Positions 18,350 through 27,728 of a stretch of DNA of 64,000 bases are shown piece by piece. The notes beneath the pieces are model-generated. The model searched no databases and had not been told where the DNA came from. It saw nothing but the letters and a program-made list of their open reading frames with translations. Origin of the DNA: JAFLCL01 sp964502175. GTDB lineage: Bacteria; Myxococcota_A; Polyangia; Polyangiales; Sandaracinaceae. The position numbers and the translations under genes are program-made. The stretch's first letter is position 1, and each line of letters begins with the position of its first letter. Where the stretch lies: the NCBI GenBank assembly GCA_964502175.1, contig CAZCVE010000031.1, positions 45,177-109,176 of the forward strand, read 5' to 3'.

Positions 18350-19462
18350 ATGGACGCGATCGAAGACCTCGGACGCACGCGCCTCTGGGGCGCCACCGTC
18401 TCCGACTGGGGCATCGGCCTCGCGGTGGCGATCGGCGCGCTCACCGCGATCCTGCTGATCCACCGCTTCGTGCTCCGCACGGTGGACGCTCGGGTGGCCA
18501 AGCAGCGCGAGGCCGACGGCGTGACGCACACGTGGCTCGCCGACTTCGTGCAGTCGCCGCTGCGCTCGCTGAGCCTGATGTTCTTCGTCGTCCTCGCCCT
18601 CTATGCAGGCAGCGCCGCGTCGCCATTCCCGCGGGACGTCCACCACCGCCTCGACACCGCGATGCTGATCGTGTCGATCGTGCAGGCCGGCATCCTGCTC
18701 CAGCAGGTCTCGAACGCGCTCGCGGCGCGGTGGATGGCGCACCACGTCCACGCGGGGAGCGCGACGGTCGCGACGGGCATCCGCTTCGCGTCGCACGTCG
18801 TGATCTGGACCGTCGTGCTGCTGCTCGTGCTCGGCAACCTCGGCGTCGAGCTCTCAGGCCTCATCGCTGGCCTCGGCGTCGGCGGCGTCGCGGCGGCGCT
18901 CGCCGTGCAGAACATCCTCGGCGATCTCTTCGCGTCGCTCGCGCTCTACTTCGATCGTCCGTTCGACATCGGCGACTCGATCCAGGTGGGCACCGACTCG
19001 GGCACGGTGACGCGCATCGGCATGCGCTCCACGCGCGTGCGCGGGGCCGCGGGCAACGAGATCGTGTTCCCCAACGCCGACCTCGCGAAGAGCCGCATCC
19101 ACAACTTCCGCCGCATGGAGGAGCGCCGCGTCACCCTCGCGCTCGGCCTCGTGCACGGCACGCACGCCGACGACATCGAGCGCGCGGTCTCCGCGCTTCG
19201 TCAGGTGATCGAGGCGCAGGAGACCGTTCGGCTCGAGCGCGCGCACTTCAAGGGCTTCAGCGCGACGTCGCTCGATCTCGAGGCCGTCTACTTCGTGCTG
19301 TCGGCCGACTACGGCGTGTTCATGGATCGACAGCAGACGATCAACCTCGCGATCCTGCGGCGCTTCGAGGCGGAGGGCCTCGACCTCGCGTTCCCCACGC
19401 AGTCGAAGCAGCAGTCCAAGGACGCCGCCAAGGCCGACGAGCCGTCCCCCCGCGCGCCGTGA
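18350..19462 (+). CDS. mechanosensitive ion channel family protein (MscS)
   Basis: The 370-aa product has four predicted hydrophobic segments in the first 190 residues. The pore-lining helix LSGLIAGLGVGGVAAALAVQ has the Gly/Ala packing pattern of MscS TM3. The beta domain follows immediately with FDRPFDIGDSIQVG, TVTRIGMRSTRVRG and VFPNADLAKSRIHNF. The C-terminal tail is short, charged and Lys/Asp-rich. It is an inner-membrane emergency valve for hypo-osmotic stress. The FBPase gene starts 21 bp after the stop, so the two may be co-transcribed. Confidence 0.92.
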   Translation: MDAIEDLGRTRLWGATVSDWGIGLAVAIGALTAILLIHRFVLRTVDARVAKQREADGVTHTWLADFVQSPLRSLSLMFFVVLALYAGSAASPFPRDVHHRLDTAMLIVSIVQAGILLQQVSNALAARWMAHHVHAGSATVATGIRFASHVVIWTVVLLLVLGNLGVELSGLIAGLGVGGVAAALAVQNILGDLFASLALYFDRPFDIGDSIQVGTDSGTVTRIGMRSTRVRGAAGNEIVFPNADLAKSRIHNFRRMEERRVTLALGLVHGTHADDIERAVSALRQVIEAQETVRLERAHFKGFSATSLDLEAVYFVLSADYGVFMDRQQTINLAILRRFEAEGLDLAFPTQSKQQSKDAAKADEPSPRAP

Positions 19463-19483
19463 GGCGTGGTATCTCGCGAGGCC

Positions 19484-20521
19484 ATGACGTCATCGCGCCA
19501 TTCGACGGGCCCCGCGGGTCGGGACGAGCTCGGCTGGACTCTCGATCGCCACATCCTCGAGCGACAGCGCCGCATCCCCGGCGCGAGCGGTGACTTCACC
19601 GGCTTGTTCCAGGCGATCGCGCTCGCGGGCCGCGTGATCGCGAGCAAGGTCGCGAAGGCGGGCTTGGCCGACGTGCTCGGCGCGACGGGCGCCGTGAACG
19701 TGCAGGGCGAGACGGTGCAGAAGCTCGACGATCTCGCGAACAACGTCCTGATCCGCTGCGTGGAAGCGGGCGGCCACGTGTGCGTGATGGCGAGCGAGGA
19801 AGACGAAGAGATCATCCCGATCCCGCCGCAGTACCCCGCGGGCAAGTACGTCTTGATGTTCGACCCGCTCGACGGCAGCTCGAACATCGACGTGAACATC
19901 TCGATCGGGACGATCTTCTCGATCCACCGCCGCGTGACGGAGAGCGGCCCAGGCACCGAGCGCGACTGCCTCCAGCCGGGCCTCGAGCAGGTGGCCGCCG
20001 GCTACATCATCTACGGCTCCTCGACGATGCTCGTCTACACGACCGGCGACGGCGTGCACGGCTTCACGCTGGACCCGCTGGTCGGCGAGTTCTTCCTCTC
20101 GCACGAGAACCTGCGCATCCCCGCGACGGCGCCGACGTACTCGATCAACGAGGGCAACCGCATCAAGTGGACGCCGGGCGTGACGAAGTGGATCGACACG
20201 CTGAAGAGCAAAGAGGCGCCCGGCGGCAAGCCGTACGGCCTGCGCTACGTGGGCACGCTCGTGGCCGACTTCCACCGCACGCTCCTCCGCGGAGGCGTGT
20301 TCGCGTACCCCGGCGATCAGAGCGCGCCGGACGGCAAGCTGCGCCTGCTCTACGAAGCGGCGCCGATGGCCTTCATCGCCGAGGCCGCGGGCGGTGCGGC
20401 GTCGAACGGGAAGAAGCGGATCGTGGAGATCGAGCCGACAGGCCTTCATCAGCGGGTGCCGCTCTTCATCGGATCCCGCGAAGACGTCGCCCTCGCCGAG
20501 CAATTCCTCGCGAAGGAGTGA
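19484..20521 (+). CDS. fbp: class I fructose-1,6-bisphosphatase
   Basis: The 345-aa product converts fructose 1,6-bisphosphate to fructose 6-phosphate in gluconeogenesis. The metal-binding signature MFDPLDGSSNIDVN lies at about residues 124-137, preceded by the acidic ASEEDEE. Further class I features are YIIYGSSTMLVYTTGDGVHGF and the active-site segment GKLRLLYEAAPMAFI-EAAGG near residue 285. ATG 19484 was preferred over an in-frame GTG 18 bases upstream. Confidence 0.95.
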   Translation: MTSSRHSTGPAGRDELGWTLDRHILERQRRIPGASGDFTGLFQAIALAGRVIASKVAKAGLADVLGATGAVNVQGETVQKLDDLANNVLIRCVEAGGHVCVMASEEDEEIIPIPPQYPAGKYVLMFDPLDGSSNIDVNISIGTIFSIHRRVTESGPGTERDCLQPGLEQVAAGYIIYGSSTMLVYTTGDGVHGFTLDPLVGEFFLSHENLRIPATAPTYSINEGNRIKWTPGVTKWIDTLKSKEAPGGKPYGLRYVGTLVADFHRTLLRGGVFAYPGDQSAPDGKLRLLYEAAPMAFIAEAAGGAASNGKKRIVEIEPTGLHQRVPLFIGSREDVALAEQFLAKE

Positions 20522-20601
20522 TCCGAGCGCGGGTGACGACCCCGTGAACCGTCACGGCCAGGGGGTTTCCTCACGGCCGCCGCCGTGCAACCTTCGCGGC
20601 C

Positions 20602-23244
20602 ATGCGTATTCCCGCCGCGCTCCTCTTGGTCGCTTCGTCCCTCGTCCTCGCGCCGGTCGCCCTCGCCGACAACACTCCGCAGACGCTCCCATACTCGCAG
20701 AGCTGGTCGTCGACCGGGGCCATCACGACTGACGACTCATGGTCAGGTGTTCCGGGCGTGACCGGCTACCGTGGCGACGCGCTCACGACGATGAATGACG
20801 TGGATGCGAGGACCGTCACGGCCCCTGCCGTCGAGTTGAGCGACACCCCAGCGGGTGTGGTGGACGTGCTCGCCAACCAAGCGACGCCGAACACGAACAA
20901 CACGGGCGGTGTCGCCGAGTTCGAGATCACCGATCCCGTTGTGGCCCTTCAAGGTTCGGGTACGGCGGATGCGCCGTTCATTCTGATCTCGATCGTCACG
21001 ACTGGGCTCAACACCATCGTCGTCAGGTACACCGTCCGCGACATCGATGGGAGCGCGGACAACGCGGCGCAGCAGGTTGCGTTGCAGTACCGGGTCGGGA
21101 CCAGTGGTTTGTTCACGGATGTCCCCTCGGCGTACATCGCGGACGCGACCACGGCGGGCTCTGCCACACAGACGACGATGCGGAGCATCACGATGCCGAG
21201 CGCCGTGGACAATGCCTCGGTCGTTCAGCTCCGAATCATCACCACGAATGCCACGGGGAACGACGAGTGGGTCGGCATCGATGACATCTCGATCACGGGC
21301 ACGGCCATCAGCACCGGCCCCGTGTGTGGCAATGGGATGGTCGAGTCGCCCGAGCAGTGTGATGGCGGCGCTTGCTGCACCGCGACGTGTACGTTCCAGC
21401 CGTCGACGACCTCGTGTCGAGGTGCCATGAGCGACTGTGATGCGACCGAGTTCTGCACCGGCACCAGCGCGACGTGCCCTGCGGTCGACGCGGCCGTGAC
21501 GCCCGGCACCGCCTGCGGGGGCGGAAGCGGGTTCGGCGGTGGTGGACCCGCGGCGCTGAGCTGCGATGCGCCGGACACGTGCTCGGGCACCGTCGGCGCG
21601 ACCGCGGTGTGCGTGGACAACTTCCAGCCCTCGACGTTCGCGTGCCGCGCGGCCGTCGGCGAGTGCGACGCGACGGAGTTCTGCAGCGGCACCGGCCCGA
21701 CGTGCCCCGTCGTCGACGCGGCGCAGACGCCCGGCACCTCGTGCGGCCTCATGCCGTCCGGCGTCTGCGACGCGCAGGACGTGTGCAGCGGCACGACCGG
21801 CTCGACGGCGTCGTGCTCGGCGCGCGTGCAGCCGAACACCACCGTGTGTCGATCGATCGCCGGCACCTGCGACGTGATCGAGCGCTGCAACGGCTCGACC
21901 ACCGTGTGTCCGGGCGACGGCTTCCTCAACGCGACCAACGTCTGCCGCGCCAGCGCGGGGACGTGCGACTCGACCGAGTTCTGCTCGGGCAGCGCCGCCG
22001 CGTGTCCCTCCGACTCGGTCCTCCCGCTCGGCACCGCCTGCCGCGCCAGCACGGGCGTGTGTGATCCCGCCGAGAGCTGCAACGGCTTCGCGGTGTGTCC
22101 CTCGGATCGCTCGGCGGTCGACGGAACGGCGTGCGCGGACGGCACCACCTGCAACGGCGCCGAGACGTGTCAGATGGGCACCTGTCGCGCGGGCGCTGCG
22201 CTGAGCTGTGACGACCGCAACGCATGCACGGCCGACGCGTGTGCCGAGCCCGGTGGCTGTGAGAACACGGCGATCCGCGGGTGCTGCAACATCGACGGCG
22301 ACTGCACGGACGACGGCGACGTCTGCACGACGACGCGCTGCTCGGGCACCGGCGGCTCGTGCGAGCACCTCCCGATCACCGGCTGCTGTGACAGCGACGC
22401 GGACTGCACGGGCGGCACCACCTGCCTCGCGGTCGCGTGCAACCTCGGGACGAACCGCTGCGAGACGACGCCCGTGATGGGCTGCTGCGACGCCGACTCG
22501 GACTGCAACGACTCGATCTCGTGCACGGCCGATCGCTGCACGCTGGCCACGGGCGCCTGCACCAACACGGACATCGACGGCTGCTGCGTGGGCGACGGCG
22601 ACTGCGACGACGGCGACGAGTGCTCGACGGACCGTTGCAGTGGCGGCAGGTGCTCGACCACCCCGATCGACGGCTGCTGCTTCGGTGACACGGACTGCAT
22701 GGACGACGACGGCGACGCGTGCACCACGCCGAGCTGCAACGTCGCGACCGAGCGCTGCATGGAGGACGTGGTCGACTGCGACGACGGCGACGGCTGCACG
22801 GCCGACGCCTGCGAGAGCGACGGCAGCTGCTCGCACACCGCGATCTCGTGCGACGACGCGGACGAGTGCACGGTGGACTCGTGCTCGGCGGGCGCCTGCG
22901 AGCACATGGACCTCGACGGCTGCGGCCTCAGCGACGCGGGCATGCCGATGGGCGATGCCGGCACGCCGATGGACGACGCTGGCACGATGGTCGGCATGGA
23001 CGCGGCGCTGCCCGACGCGGGCTTCACCAACGACGCGGCCTCGCTCCGCACCGACGTGCCCGTCGACGCGGGCTCGCTCTCGAACGTGGACGCGGGCATC
23101 GGCGAGAACGACGCCGGCCCGCTCGACGTGAGCATGAGCAACTGCAGCTGCCGCGTCGCGAGCCCGGATCGCACGAACCGTGGCCTCTTCCTCGCGCTCG
23201 GCCTGCTCGCGATGGTCGCCTCGCGCCTGCGCCGTCGTCGCTGA
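20602..23244 (+). CDS. large cysteine-rich surface protein with MYXO-CTERM-type C-terminus
   Basis: The 880-aa product has a Sec signal peptide (residues 1-22, ending ALA). A lectin/jelly-roll-like N-terminal domain covers about residues 25-230 (ending DEWVGIDDISITGTA). A CGNGMVESPEQCDGG motif then leads into many disintegrin-like modules (CDATEFCTGTSATCP, then repeated CDATEFC and CDSTEFC blocks). A second module series follows (GCCDSDADCTGGTTC, GCCVGDGDCDDGDEC). A Ser/Asp/Ala-rich stalk precedes the C-terminal NCSCR, a hydrophobic helix (LFLALGLLAMVAS) and RLRRRR, which is the tripartite pattern of MYXO-CTERM sorting signals. The protein is probably processed and displayed on the cell surface. 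The role may be adhesion or binding; no enzyme motif was seen. Confidence 0.85.
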   Translation: MRIPAALLLVASSLVLAPVALADNTPQTLPYSQSWSSTGAITTDDSWSGVPGVTGYRGDALTTMNDVDARTVTAPAVELSDTPAGVVDVLANQATPNTNNTGGVAEFEITDPVVALQGSGTADAPFILISIVTTGLNTIVVRYTVRDIDGSADNAAQQVALQYRVGTSGLFTDVPSAYIADATTAGSATQTTMRSITMPSAVDNASVVQLRIITTNATGNDEWVGIDDISITGTAISTGPVCGNGMVESPEQCDGGACCTATCTFQPSTTSCRGAMSDCDATEFCTGTSATCPAVDAAVTPGTACGGGSGFGGGGPAALSCDAPDTCSGTVGATAVCVDNFQPSTFACRAAVGECDATEFCSGTGPTCPVVDAAQTPGTSCGLMPSGVCDAQDVCSGTTGSTASCSARVQPNTTVCRSIAGTCDVIERCNGSTTVCPGDGFLNATNVCRASAGTCDSTEFCSGSAAACPSDSVLPLGTACRASTGVCDPAESCNGFAVCPSDRSAVDGTACADGTTCNGAETCQMGTCRAGAALSCDDRNACTADACAEPGGCENTAIRGCCNIDGDCTDDGDVCTTTRCSGTGGSCEHLPITGCCDSDADCTGGTTCLAVACNLGTNRCETTPVMGCCDADSDCNDSISCTADRCTLATGACTNTDIDGCCVGDGDCDDGDECSTDRCSGGRCSTTPIDGCCFGDTDCMDDDGDACTTPSCNVATERCMEDVVDCDDGDGCTADACESDGSCSHTAISCDDADECTVDSCSAGACEHMDLDGCGLSDAGMPMGDAGTPMDDAGTMVGMDAALPDAGFTNDAASLRTDVPVDAGSLSNVDAGIGENDAGPLDVSMSNCSCRVASPDRTNRGLFLALGLLAMVASRLRRRR

Positions 23245-23286
23245 ACCCGGGAGAGAGCCGGGGCGGCCCGGTTCTCGCAAACACGG

Positions 23287-23327
23287 GAGAGGAGTGCCGG
23301 GCTGTGCCTGGCGCTCCTCTTCTCGTT
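23287..23327 (+). terminator. rho-independent-type terminator
   Basis: An 11-bp stem, AGAGGAGTGCC with GGCGCTCCTCT (23288-23298 / 23310-23320; one G:T pair), has an 11-base loop and is followed by TCTCGTTT. It lies just after the MYXO-CTERM protein gene and before the next lipoprotein gene. Confidence 0.65.
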
Positions 23328-23339
23328 TCACGAGGTCCC

Positions 23340-24200
23340 ATGTCGAAGCCTGTCGTCGTCCCGTCCGCGCTGCTGATCGCGCTCTGCCTCGCCGGCTGTC
23401 CCGACACCCACGGCAGCGGTGACGCGGCCATGATCGGCTCCGACGTGGAGTGCGTGTGTGCGCCCGACGGGGGGCCCCTCCCGGACGCGTTCGCTCCGCC
23501 GACCGACGCAGGCATCGTCGCTTCGTGCACCCCTCAGGCTGCCGCGATCGATCTCTGCGCGCCCATCTGCGACGACATCACAGGCGCCTTCTGGGATGGC
23601 ACTCGGTGCGTCGAGCATTCGTGCAACTGCGCTGGCGCCGACTGCGAGGTCTACCCGAATCGGGCATCGTGCGAGTCCGCGCACGCCGCGTGCGAGGCGT
23701 CGCTGTGTCTCTCGACGGGGGGCGCTTGGTTTGCACGGCCGATCTTCTGCGAGCACTTCGAGTGCGGCACGCCGCCGTCGGAGGACTGCCGCATGCCCTT
23801 TCACGCGTGCGACTGCGGGACGTACGGCATCTTCGTCGAGGGCGAGGGCTGCATGCCCGGCCCGCTGTGCGAGCTGATCGCGCCGCGTACCGACGAAGAG
23901 CGCTGCAGCGAGTCCGGCGGCACGTGGACGACCGGCATCTGCGGCCCGACGACGTGCGGTCGCTACAGCGATCTCGACTGCGCGGCGCCGGGCTGCGTGT
24001 GCGGCGCCTACGAGATCTGGGACGACGAGCGCGGCTGCATCCAGAGCCCCGACTGCGACGTCCGCTTCGTGGGCGAAGACTGCAGCGAGACGGGCCTCTG
24101 CGAGGGCTCGGTGTGCTGCACGGGCGGCGCAGGCCTCTCGCACTGCGAAGCCCCGCAGTGCGGAGACCCGAGCGGCCTCTGCGGGCCTCCGCGCCCCTGA
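23340..24200 (+). CDS. cysteine-rich secreted lipoprotein (paralogue of the gene at 14618-15529)
   Basis: The 286-aa product has lipobox CLAGC (Cys about residue 20), a linker with PDAFAPPTDAG, and about 35 cysteines. Blocks such as GAFWDGTRCVEHSCNCAG, LSTGGAWFARPIFCEHFEC, FHACDCGTYGIFVEGEGC and CVCGAYEIWDDERGCI match the order in the lipoprotein at 14618-15529, so these are diverged paralogues about 8 kb apart on opposite strands. A hairpin terminator separates it from the upstream gene. It is anchored outside the cytoplasm; the function is unknown. Confidence 0.8.
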   Translation: MSKPVVVPSALLIALCLAGCPDTHGSGDAAMIGSDVECVCAPDGGPLPDAFAPPTDAGIVASCTPQAAAIDLCAPICDDITGAFWDGTRCVEHSCNCAGADCEVYPNRASCESAHAACEASLCLSTGGAWFARPIFCEHFECGTPPSEDCRMPFHACDCGTYGIFVEGEGCMPGPLCELIAPRTDEERCSESGGTWTTGICGPTTCGRYSDLDCAAPGCVCGAYEIWDDERGCIQSPDCDVRFVGEDCSETGLCEGSVCCTGGAGLSHCEAPQCGDPSGLCGPPRP

Positions 24201-24208
24201 TCTCCGAC

Positions 24209-24949
24209 TCAGAGGGCGAGCCTGCGTCGGAGCTCGCGCGCGCTCTGACGAGAGACCGGCACCTCGCTGCCGTCGTGGAGGATCGCGTCGTAGCCGCCGG
24301 TCGGGAGCGGACGCAGCTTCGCGACGTGATCGAGCGCGAGGAGCGCGCGGCGGTGGGAGCGCACGAGGTGCGGGAGGCGTCGCTCGAGGTCGGTGAGCGA
24401 GAGCTCCGTCAGCACGGGCTCGCTGTCTGCGAGGAACACGCGCACGAGCGTCTCTTCGAGCACTGCGTGCGTGATCGACGTCGCCGGCACGAGGAGGATC
24501 TCGCCGCGCACCTCGAGGGGCAGACGAGCGCCCGACGGAGGTGCGGCCGACTCGACCTCACGCGAGCTCGACGTCGTGCGCGCTCGCGCTCGATCGATCG
24601 CCTGCGCGAGACGTGCGGGCTCGAGCGGCTTGAGGAGGTAGTCGATCGCGCCGTGCGCGTAGGCCTCCACGGCGTGGTCGCGGTGGGCCGTCGTCATGAT
24701 CACCTCGACGCCGAGATCCGCCGCGCGCGCAGCGGCGTCGAGCCCCGACACGAGGCCCATACGCACATCGAGCAGCGCGACGTCGACGTCGAGATCCTCG
24801 AGCAAGGCGAGCGCGTCCTTGCCGCTCTTGGCCTCGCCGACGATCACGACGCCGTCGATCGCCTCGAGCAGTCGTCGCACGCGGAGGCGCGCCATCTCTT
24901 CGTCGTCGGCGAAGATCACGCGGAGCGTGCGTGCGCCGGGCTCGCTCAT
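24209..24949 (-). CDS. LytTR-family response regulator
   Basis: The 246-aa product has a receiver domain with acidic D15/D16, phospho-acceptor Asp61 (VALLDVRMG), Thr86/87 (MTTAH) and Lys107 (DYLLKPLE). A LytTR DNA-binding domain fills the C-terminal 100 residues (LVRSHRRALLALDHVAKLRP, then DGSEVPVSRQSARELRRRL). All phospho-transfer residues are present. It follows the sensor kinase gene by 13 bp, and the junction carries a 16-bp tandem duplication. Target genes are unknown; the divergent genes at 26242-29312 are candidates by proximity only. Confidence 0.92.
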   Translation of the reverse strand: MSEPGARTLRVIFADDEEMARLRVRRLLEAIDGVVIVGEAKSGKDALALLEDLDVDVALLDVRMGLVSGLDAAARAADLGVEVIMTTAHRDHAVEAYAHGAIDYLLKPLEPARLAQAIDRARARTTSSSREVESAAPPSGARLPLEVRGEILLVPATSITHAVLEETLVRVFLADSEPVLTELSLTDLERRLPHLVRSHRRALLALDHVAKLRPLPTGGYDAILHDGSEVPVSRQSARELRRRLAL

Positions 24950-24978
24950 GCGGGCCTCACGATCATGCGGGCCTCACG
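24946..24978. repeat. 16-bp tandem duplication at the kinase/regulator junction
   Basis: TCATGCGGGCCTCACG occurs at 24946-24961 and again at 24963-24978. On the coding strand each copy contains an ATGA. The upstream copy supplies the kinase stop and the downstream copy the regulator start. This suggests that an original 4-bp stop/start overlap was split by duplication. Confidence 0.85.
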
Positions 24979-26018
24979 GGGCCGCTCGACGGGATCGACA
25001 CCACGGCGAGGGTACGCGAGCCGCGCCCTTCGATCGTGAATCGGGCGCGGTCGCCGAACGCGAGGGTCAGGCGCTTCTCGATCATCGCGAGCCCGTGGCC
25101 CCCTTCACGCCGACCTGCGAAGGGACCCGGGTTCTCGATGGCGATCTCGATCGCGTCGTCGTGCCGCGTGACGTTCACCGACACTTCCCCCTCGTGGTCC
25201 GAAGCCGGACCGTGCGTGATCGCGTTCTCGATCACGGGCAACAGCAAGAGAGGTGGGACTTCCACGGCACCCATGTCGGGCCATGCGAGCACGAAGCGAT
25301 AGCGGGTGCGATCACGCATCGCGTAGAGCTCCGTCACGGTGCGCACGAGCGCGAGCTCCTGGGTGAGCGGCCACGTGGAAGCGCGGGTCGCGTCGAGCAT
25401 CGTGCGGAGCATCGACGCGAGCGCGAGCGTGGCCTCCTCGGCGCGGATCGGATCGTGGCGCGTGAGCTCGGCGATCGCGTTGAGCACGTTGAAGAGAAAG
25501 TGCGGATCGAGCTGCGCCCGCTGAGCGAGGAGCGCGTTCTGCTCGGCGATCAGCGTCGCGCGATCAGCGGCGATCGACGCGCGCTCTGCGTCGAGCCGTG
25601 CGCGCTGCGCCTCGAGCGCCGAGGTCTCCGCCCGCTCGGTGAGGTCGACGTCGCGACCGAGGCCCCAGCCGCCCACGAGGAAGAGCACGACGAGCACGAG
25701 CAGCGAGCCCGGGTCGATCACGTACGTCCAGCGCGGCGACACGCTCGCGACGACGAGCGCGACGAGGCCGACGCACGCGACGCCGACCGCCACGTACACG
25801 GTGAGCCCGACGGTGCCGAGCGGCGTGAGCGCTCGAAAGCCTCCGGGCGCGACGACCACGAACACCGCGAAGAGCAGCGAATCGAGCAACACGGTCACTA
25901 CGGACTCGGTCGCGAGCGCCTCGGTGCCGAGCAGCGCCACGAGCACCGCCGCGAGCGCCGCGAGGCGCTTCGGATCGGCGAGGCCGCGCAGCCCGGCGAG
26001 GTAGCGATCGAACGACAC
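24963..26018 (-). CDS. LytS/YehU-type sensor histidine kinase
   Basis: The 351-aa product starts at GTG 26018. The N-terminal 120 residues form about four membrane segments without a large external loop. A coiled-coil-like linker (ETSALEAQRARLDAERAS) and the His_kinase domain of the LytS family follow. The phospho-acceptor is H173 in LDPHFLFNVLNAI; the N box is PVIENAITHG, and the ATP-lid Gly motif is EGGHGLAMIEKRL. It is predicted to phosphorylate the LytTR regulator encoded immediately downstream. Confidence 0.88.
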   Translation of the reverse strand: MSFDRYLAGLRGLADPKRLAALAAVLVALLGTEALATESVVTVLLDSLLFAVFVVVAPGGFRALTPLGTVGLTVYVAVGVACVGLVALVVASVSPRWTYVIDPGSLLVLVVLFLVGGWGLGRDVDLTERAETSALEAQRARLDAERASIAADRATLIAEQNALLAQRAQLDPHFLFNVLNAIAELTRHDPIRAEEATLALASMLRTMLDATRASTWPLTQELALVRTVTELYAMRDRTRYRFVLAWPDMGAVEVPPLLLLPVIENAITHGPASDHEGEVSVNVTRHDDAIEIAIENPGPFAGRREGGHGLAMIEKRLTLAFGDRARFTIEGRGSRTLAVVSIPSSGPVRPA

Positions 26019-26241
26019 CCGCGGAGCGTAGGCGAGGCGCCCGACGTCACCAGCGCGAGCTGGACGAGCGGTTCGGAGTCGTGATCGAACGGCGACTGAG
26101 GATCTCCTGGGCCGCGAGTCGAGCCCCCGTGCACGTCGGTCGGGCCGCTCGATTCGGGATCGAGACCGATCGATCGGCGCGCCTCGCGGCTCGTGAGATC
26201 GAGGACGGCGAAGCGTCGAGGTCCGTCGAAGCCTGCGCGGG

Positions 26242-27666
26242 ATGGACACGCACTCGCTCCAGACGGCCTCCCCTCCTCGCACGCAGACCACGACGCTCGC
26301 GCGACGCGCGCGCCTCGCTTGGCTCGCGGTGCTCTCGCTCGTCGCGCTCTTCGGCTTCGTTTGGCCGGGCGTCGAGCTCGCCTGCGACCTCACCGATCCT
26401 GCGCTCGGTGGGCCCGGCATCCCGCGGCGCGCGGTGCGTCTCCATCGCGACTTGACGCCGCGGTTCACCGAGTGGGCCGAGGCGCGCGTCGCCACCGGTG
26501 CGGCCGCGGACGCGCCGCTCCACGACGTGCCCACGACCGAGTGGCCGATGTTCAGCGCCGTCTTCTACTCGATGGGCGCGCGCGAGCTCACCGAGGCCGT
26601 GACGCGCGGCGAGCTCGACGAAGCCGACCTCGGTGACGCGAGCGAGCGACGCCGCGCGATCGAGGCGGCGCGCGCGCTCTTGCTCGATCCCGTCCACCAC
26701 ACGTGGGTGCGCACGCACTGGGGCGACGACTACCTCCACGAGGAGAACGTCTTCTTCCGCTCGCTCCTGATCGGCGGCCTCACGGCCGACGTGGCGATGA
26801 CGGACGACGCGCACGCGCGCGAGGTGCTCCGCGATCAGACTGACTCGCTCGCAGACGATCTCGATCGCTCCACGCTCGGGCTGCTCAACGACTACCCGCA
26901 CGAGTGCTATCCGATCGACGTGCTCGCCGCGGTCGGCTGGATCCGTCGCGCCGACGAGGTGCTCGGCACCGATCACCGCGCGTTCGCCGATCGCGCGATC
27001 CGCGCGTTCGAAGGGCGGAACGCAGATCACCTTGGCCTTCCGCGCTTTCGCGTGCTCCTGCCGAGCGGCCGCGAGGTGCAGCCGTCGCGCGGCATCGGCA
27101 CGTCGTGGTCGCTGCTCTTCGCGCGCGAGCTGTGGCCCGAGCGCGCAGACCGTTGGTATGCGACCTACGAGCAGCACTTCTTCCGCGATCACGGCTGGGC
27201 CGCAGGCTTTCGCGAGTACGAAGAGGGCACGGAGGACGAGTGGACGTTCGAGATCGACGCGGGCCCCGTGATCGACGGCTTCGGCACCGCGGCGAGCGCG
27301 TTCGGCATCGCGGCCGCGCGGCGCAACGGTCGCTTCGATCACGCGTACACGCTCTCGACCGAGCTCGCCGCCGCGAGCTGGGCGCTGCCGGATGGACGGC
27401 TCGTGCTCCCGCGCCTCGCGTCGCACGCGATCGACGCGCCGTACCTCGGCGAGAGCGCGATCCTCTACTTCCTCACGGTGCAGCCCGCCGAAGGCGTCGA
27501 GGTCCGCACCGGTGGCCGCGCGCCGTGGAGCGTGTGGCTCGCGTTCCTCGTCTACTTCGGCCTCCCGGCGATGCTCGCGGTCGTCGTCGTGCGAGAGGTG
27601 CGTCGCGGCGCGTCGACGCACGCTCGCGCGATCCGCGGCGCGACCGAGCGGCGCTGCGTGCCCTGA
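26242..27666 (+). CDS. membrane-anchored protein of unknown function, possible alpha/alpha-toroid
   Basis: The 474-aa product has an N-terminal membrane segment (about residues 25-45, WLAVLSLVALFGFVWPGV) and a second near the C-terminus (about residues 430-450, VWLAFLVYFGLPAMLAVVVV). The 380 residues between are helix-rich and contain DYLHEENVFFRSLLIGG, YPHECYPIDVLAAVGWI, GTSWSLLFARELWPE and DAGPVIDGFGTAASAFGIAAARR. The spacing of aromatic/acidic motifs on alternating helices suggests an alpha/alpha-barrel enzyme such as terpene- or glycan-acting toroids, but no family could be fixed. A GH172 lipoprotein gene follows after 62 bp, so a role in glycan processing is a reasonable guess. It is divergent from the two-component genes. 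Confidence 0.7.
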   Translation: MDTHSLQTASPPRTQTTTLARRARLAWLAVLSLVALFGFVWPGVELACDLTDPALGGPGIPRRAVRLHRDLTPRFTEWAEARVATGAAADAPLHDVPTTEWPMFSAVFYSMGARELTEAVTRGELDEADLGDASERRRAIEAARALLLDPVHHTWVRTHWGDDYLHEENVFFRSLLIGGLTADVAMTDDAHAREVLRDQTDSLADDLDRSTLGLLNDYPHECYPIDVLAAVGWIRRADEVLGTDHRAFADRAIRAFEGRNADHLGLPRFRVLLPSGREVQPSRGIGTSWSLLFARELWPERADRWYATYEQHFFRDHGWAAGFREYEEGTEDEWTFEIDAGPVIDGFGTAASAFGIAAARRNGRFDHAYTLSTELAAASWALPDGRLVLPRLASHAIDAPYLGESAILYFLTVQPAEGVEVRTGGRAPWSVWLAFLVYFGLPAMLAVVVVREVRRGASTHARAIRGATERRCVP

Positions 27667-27728
27667 CCCGAGGACGACGCGCACGTTCGCGTTGAGCGAG
27701 CGCGACCTCGGTGCGAACCTCGCGCGTG

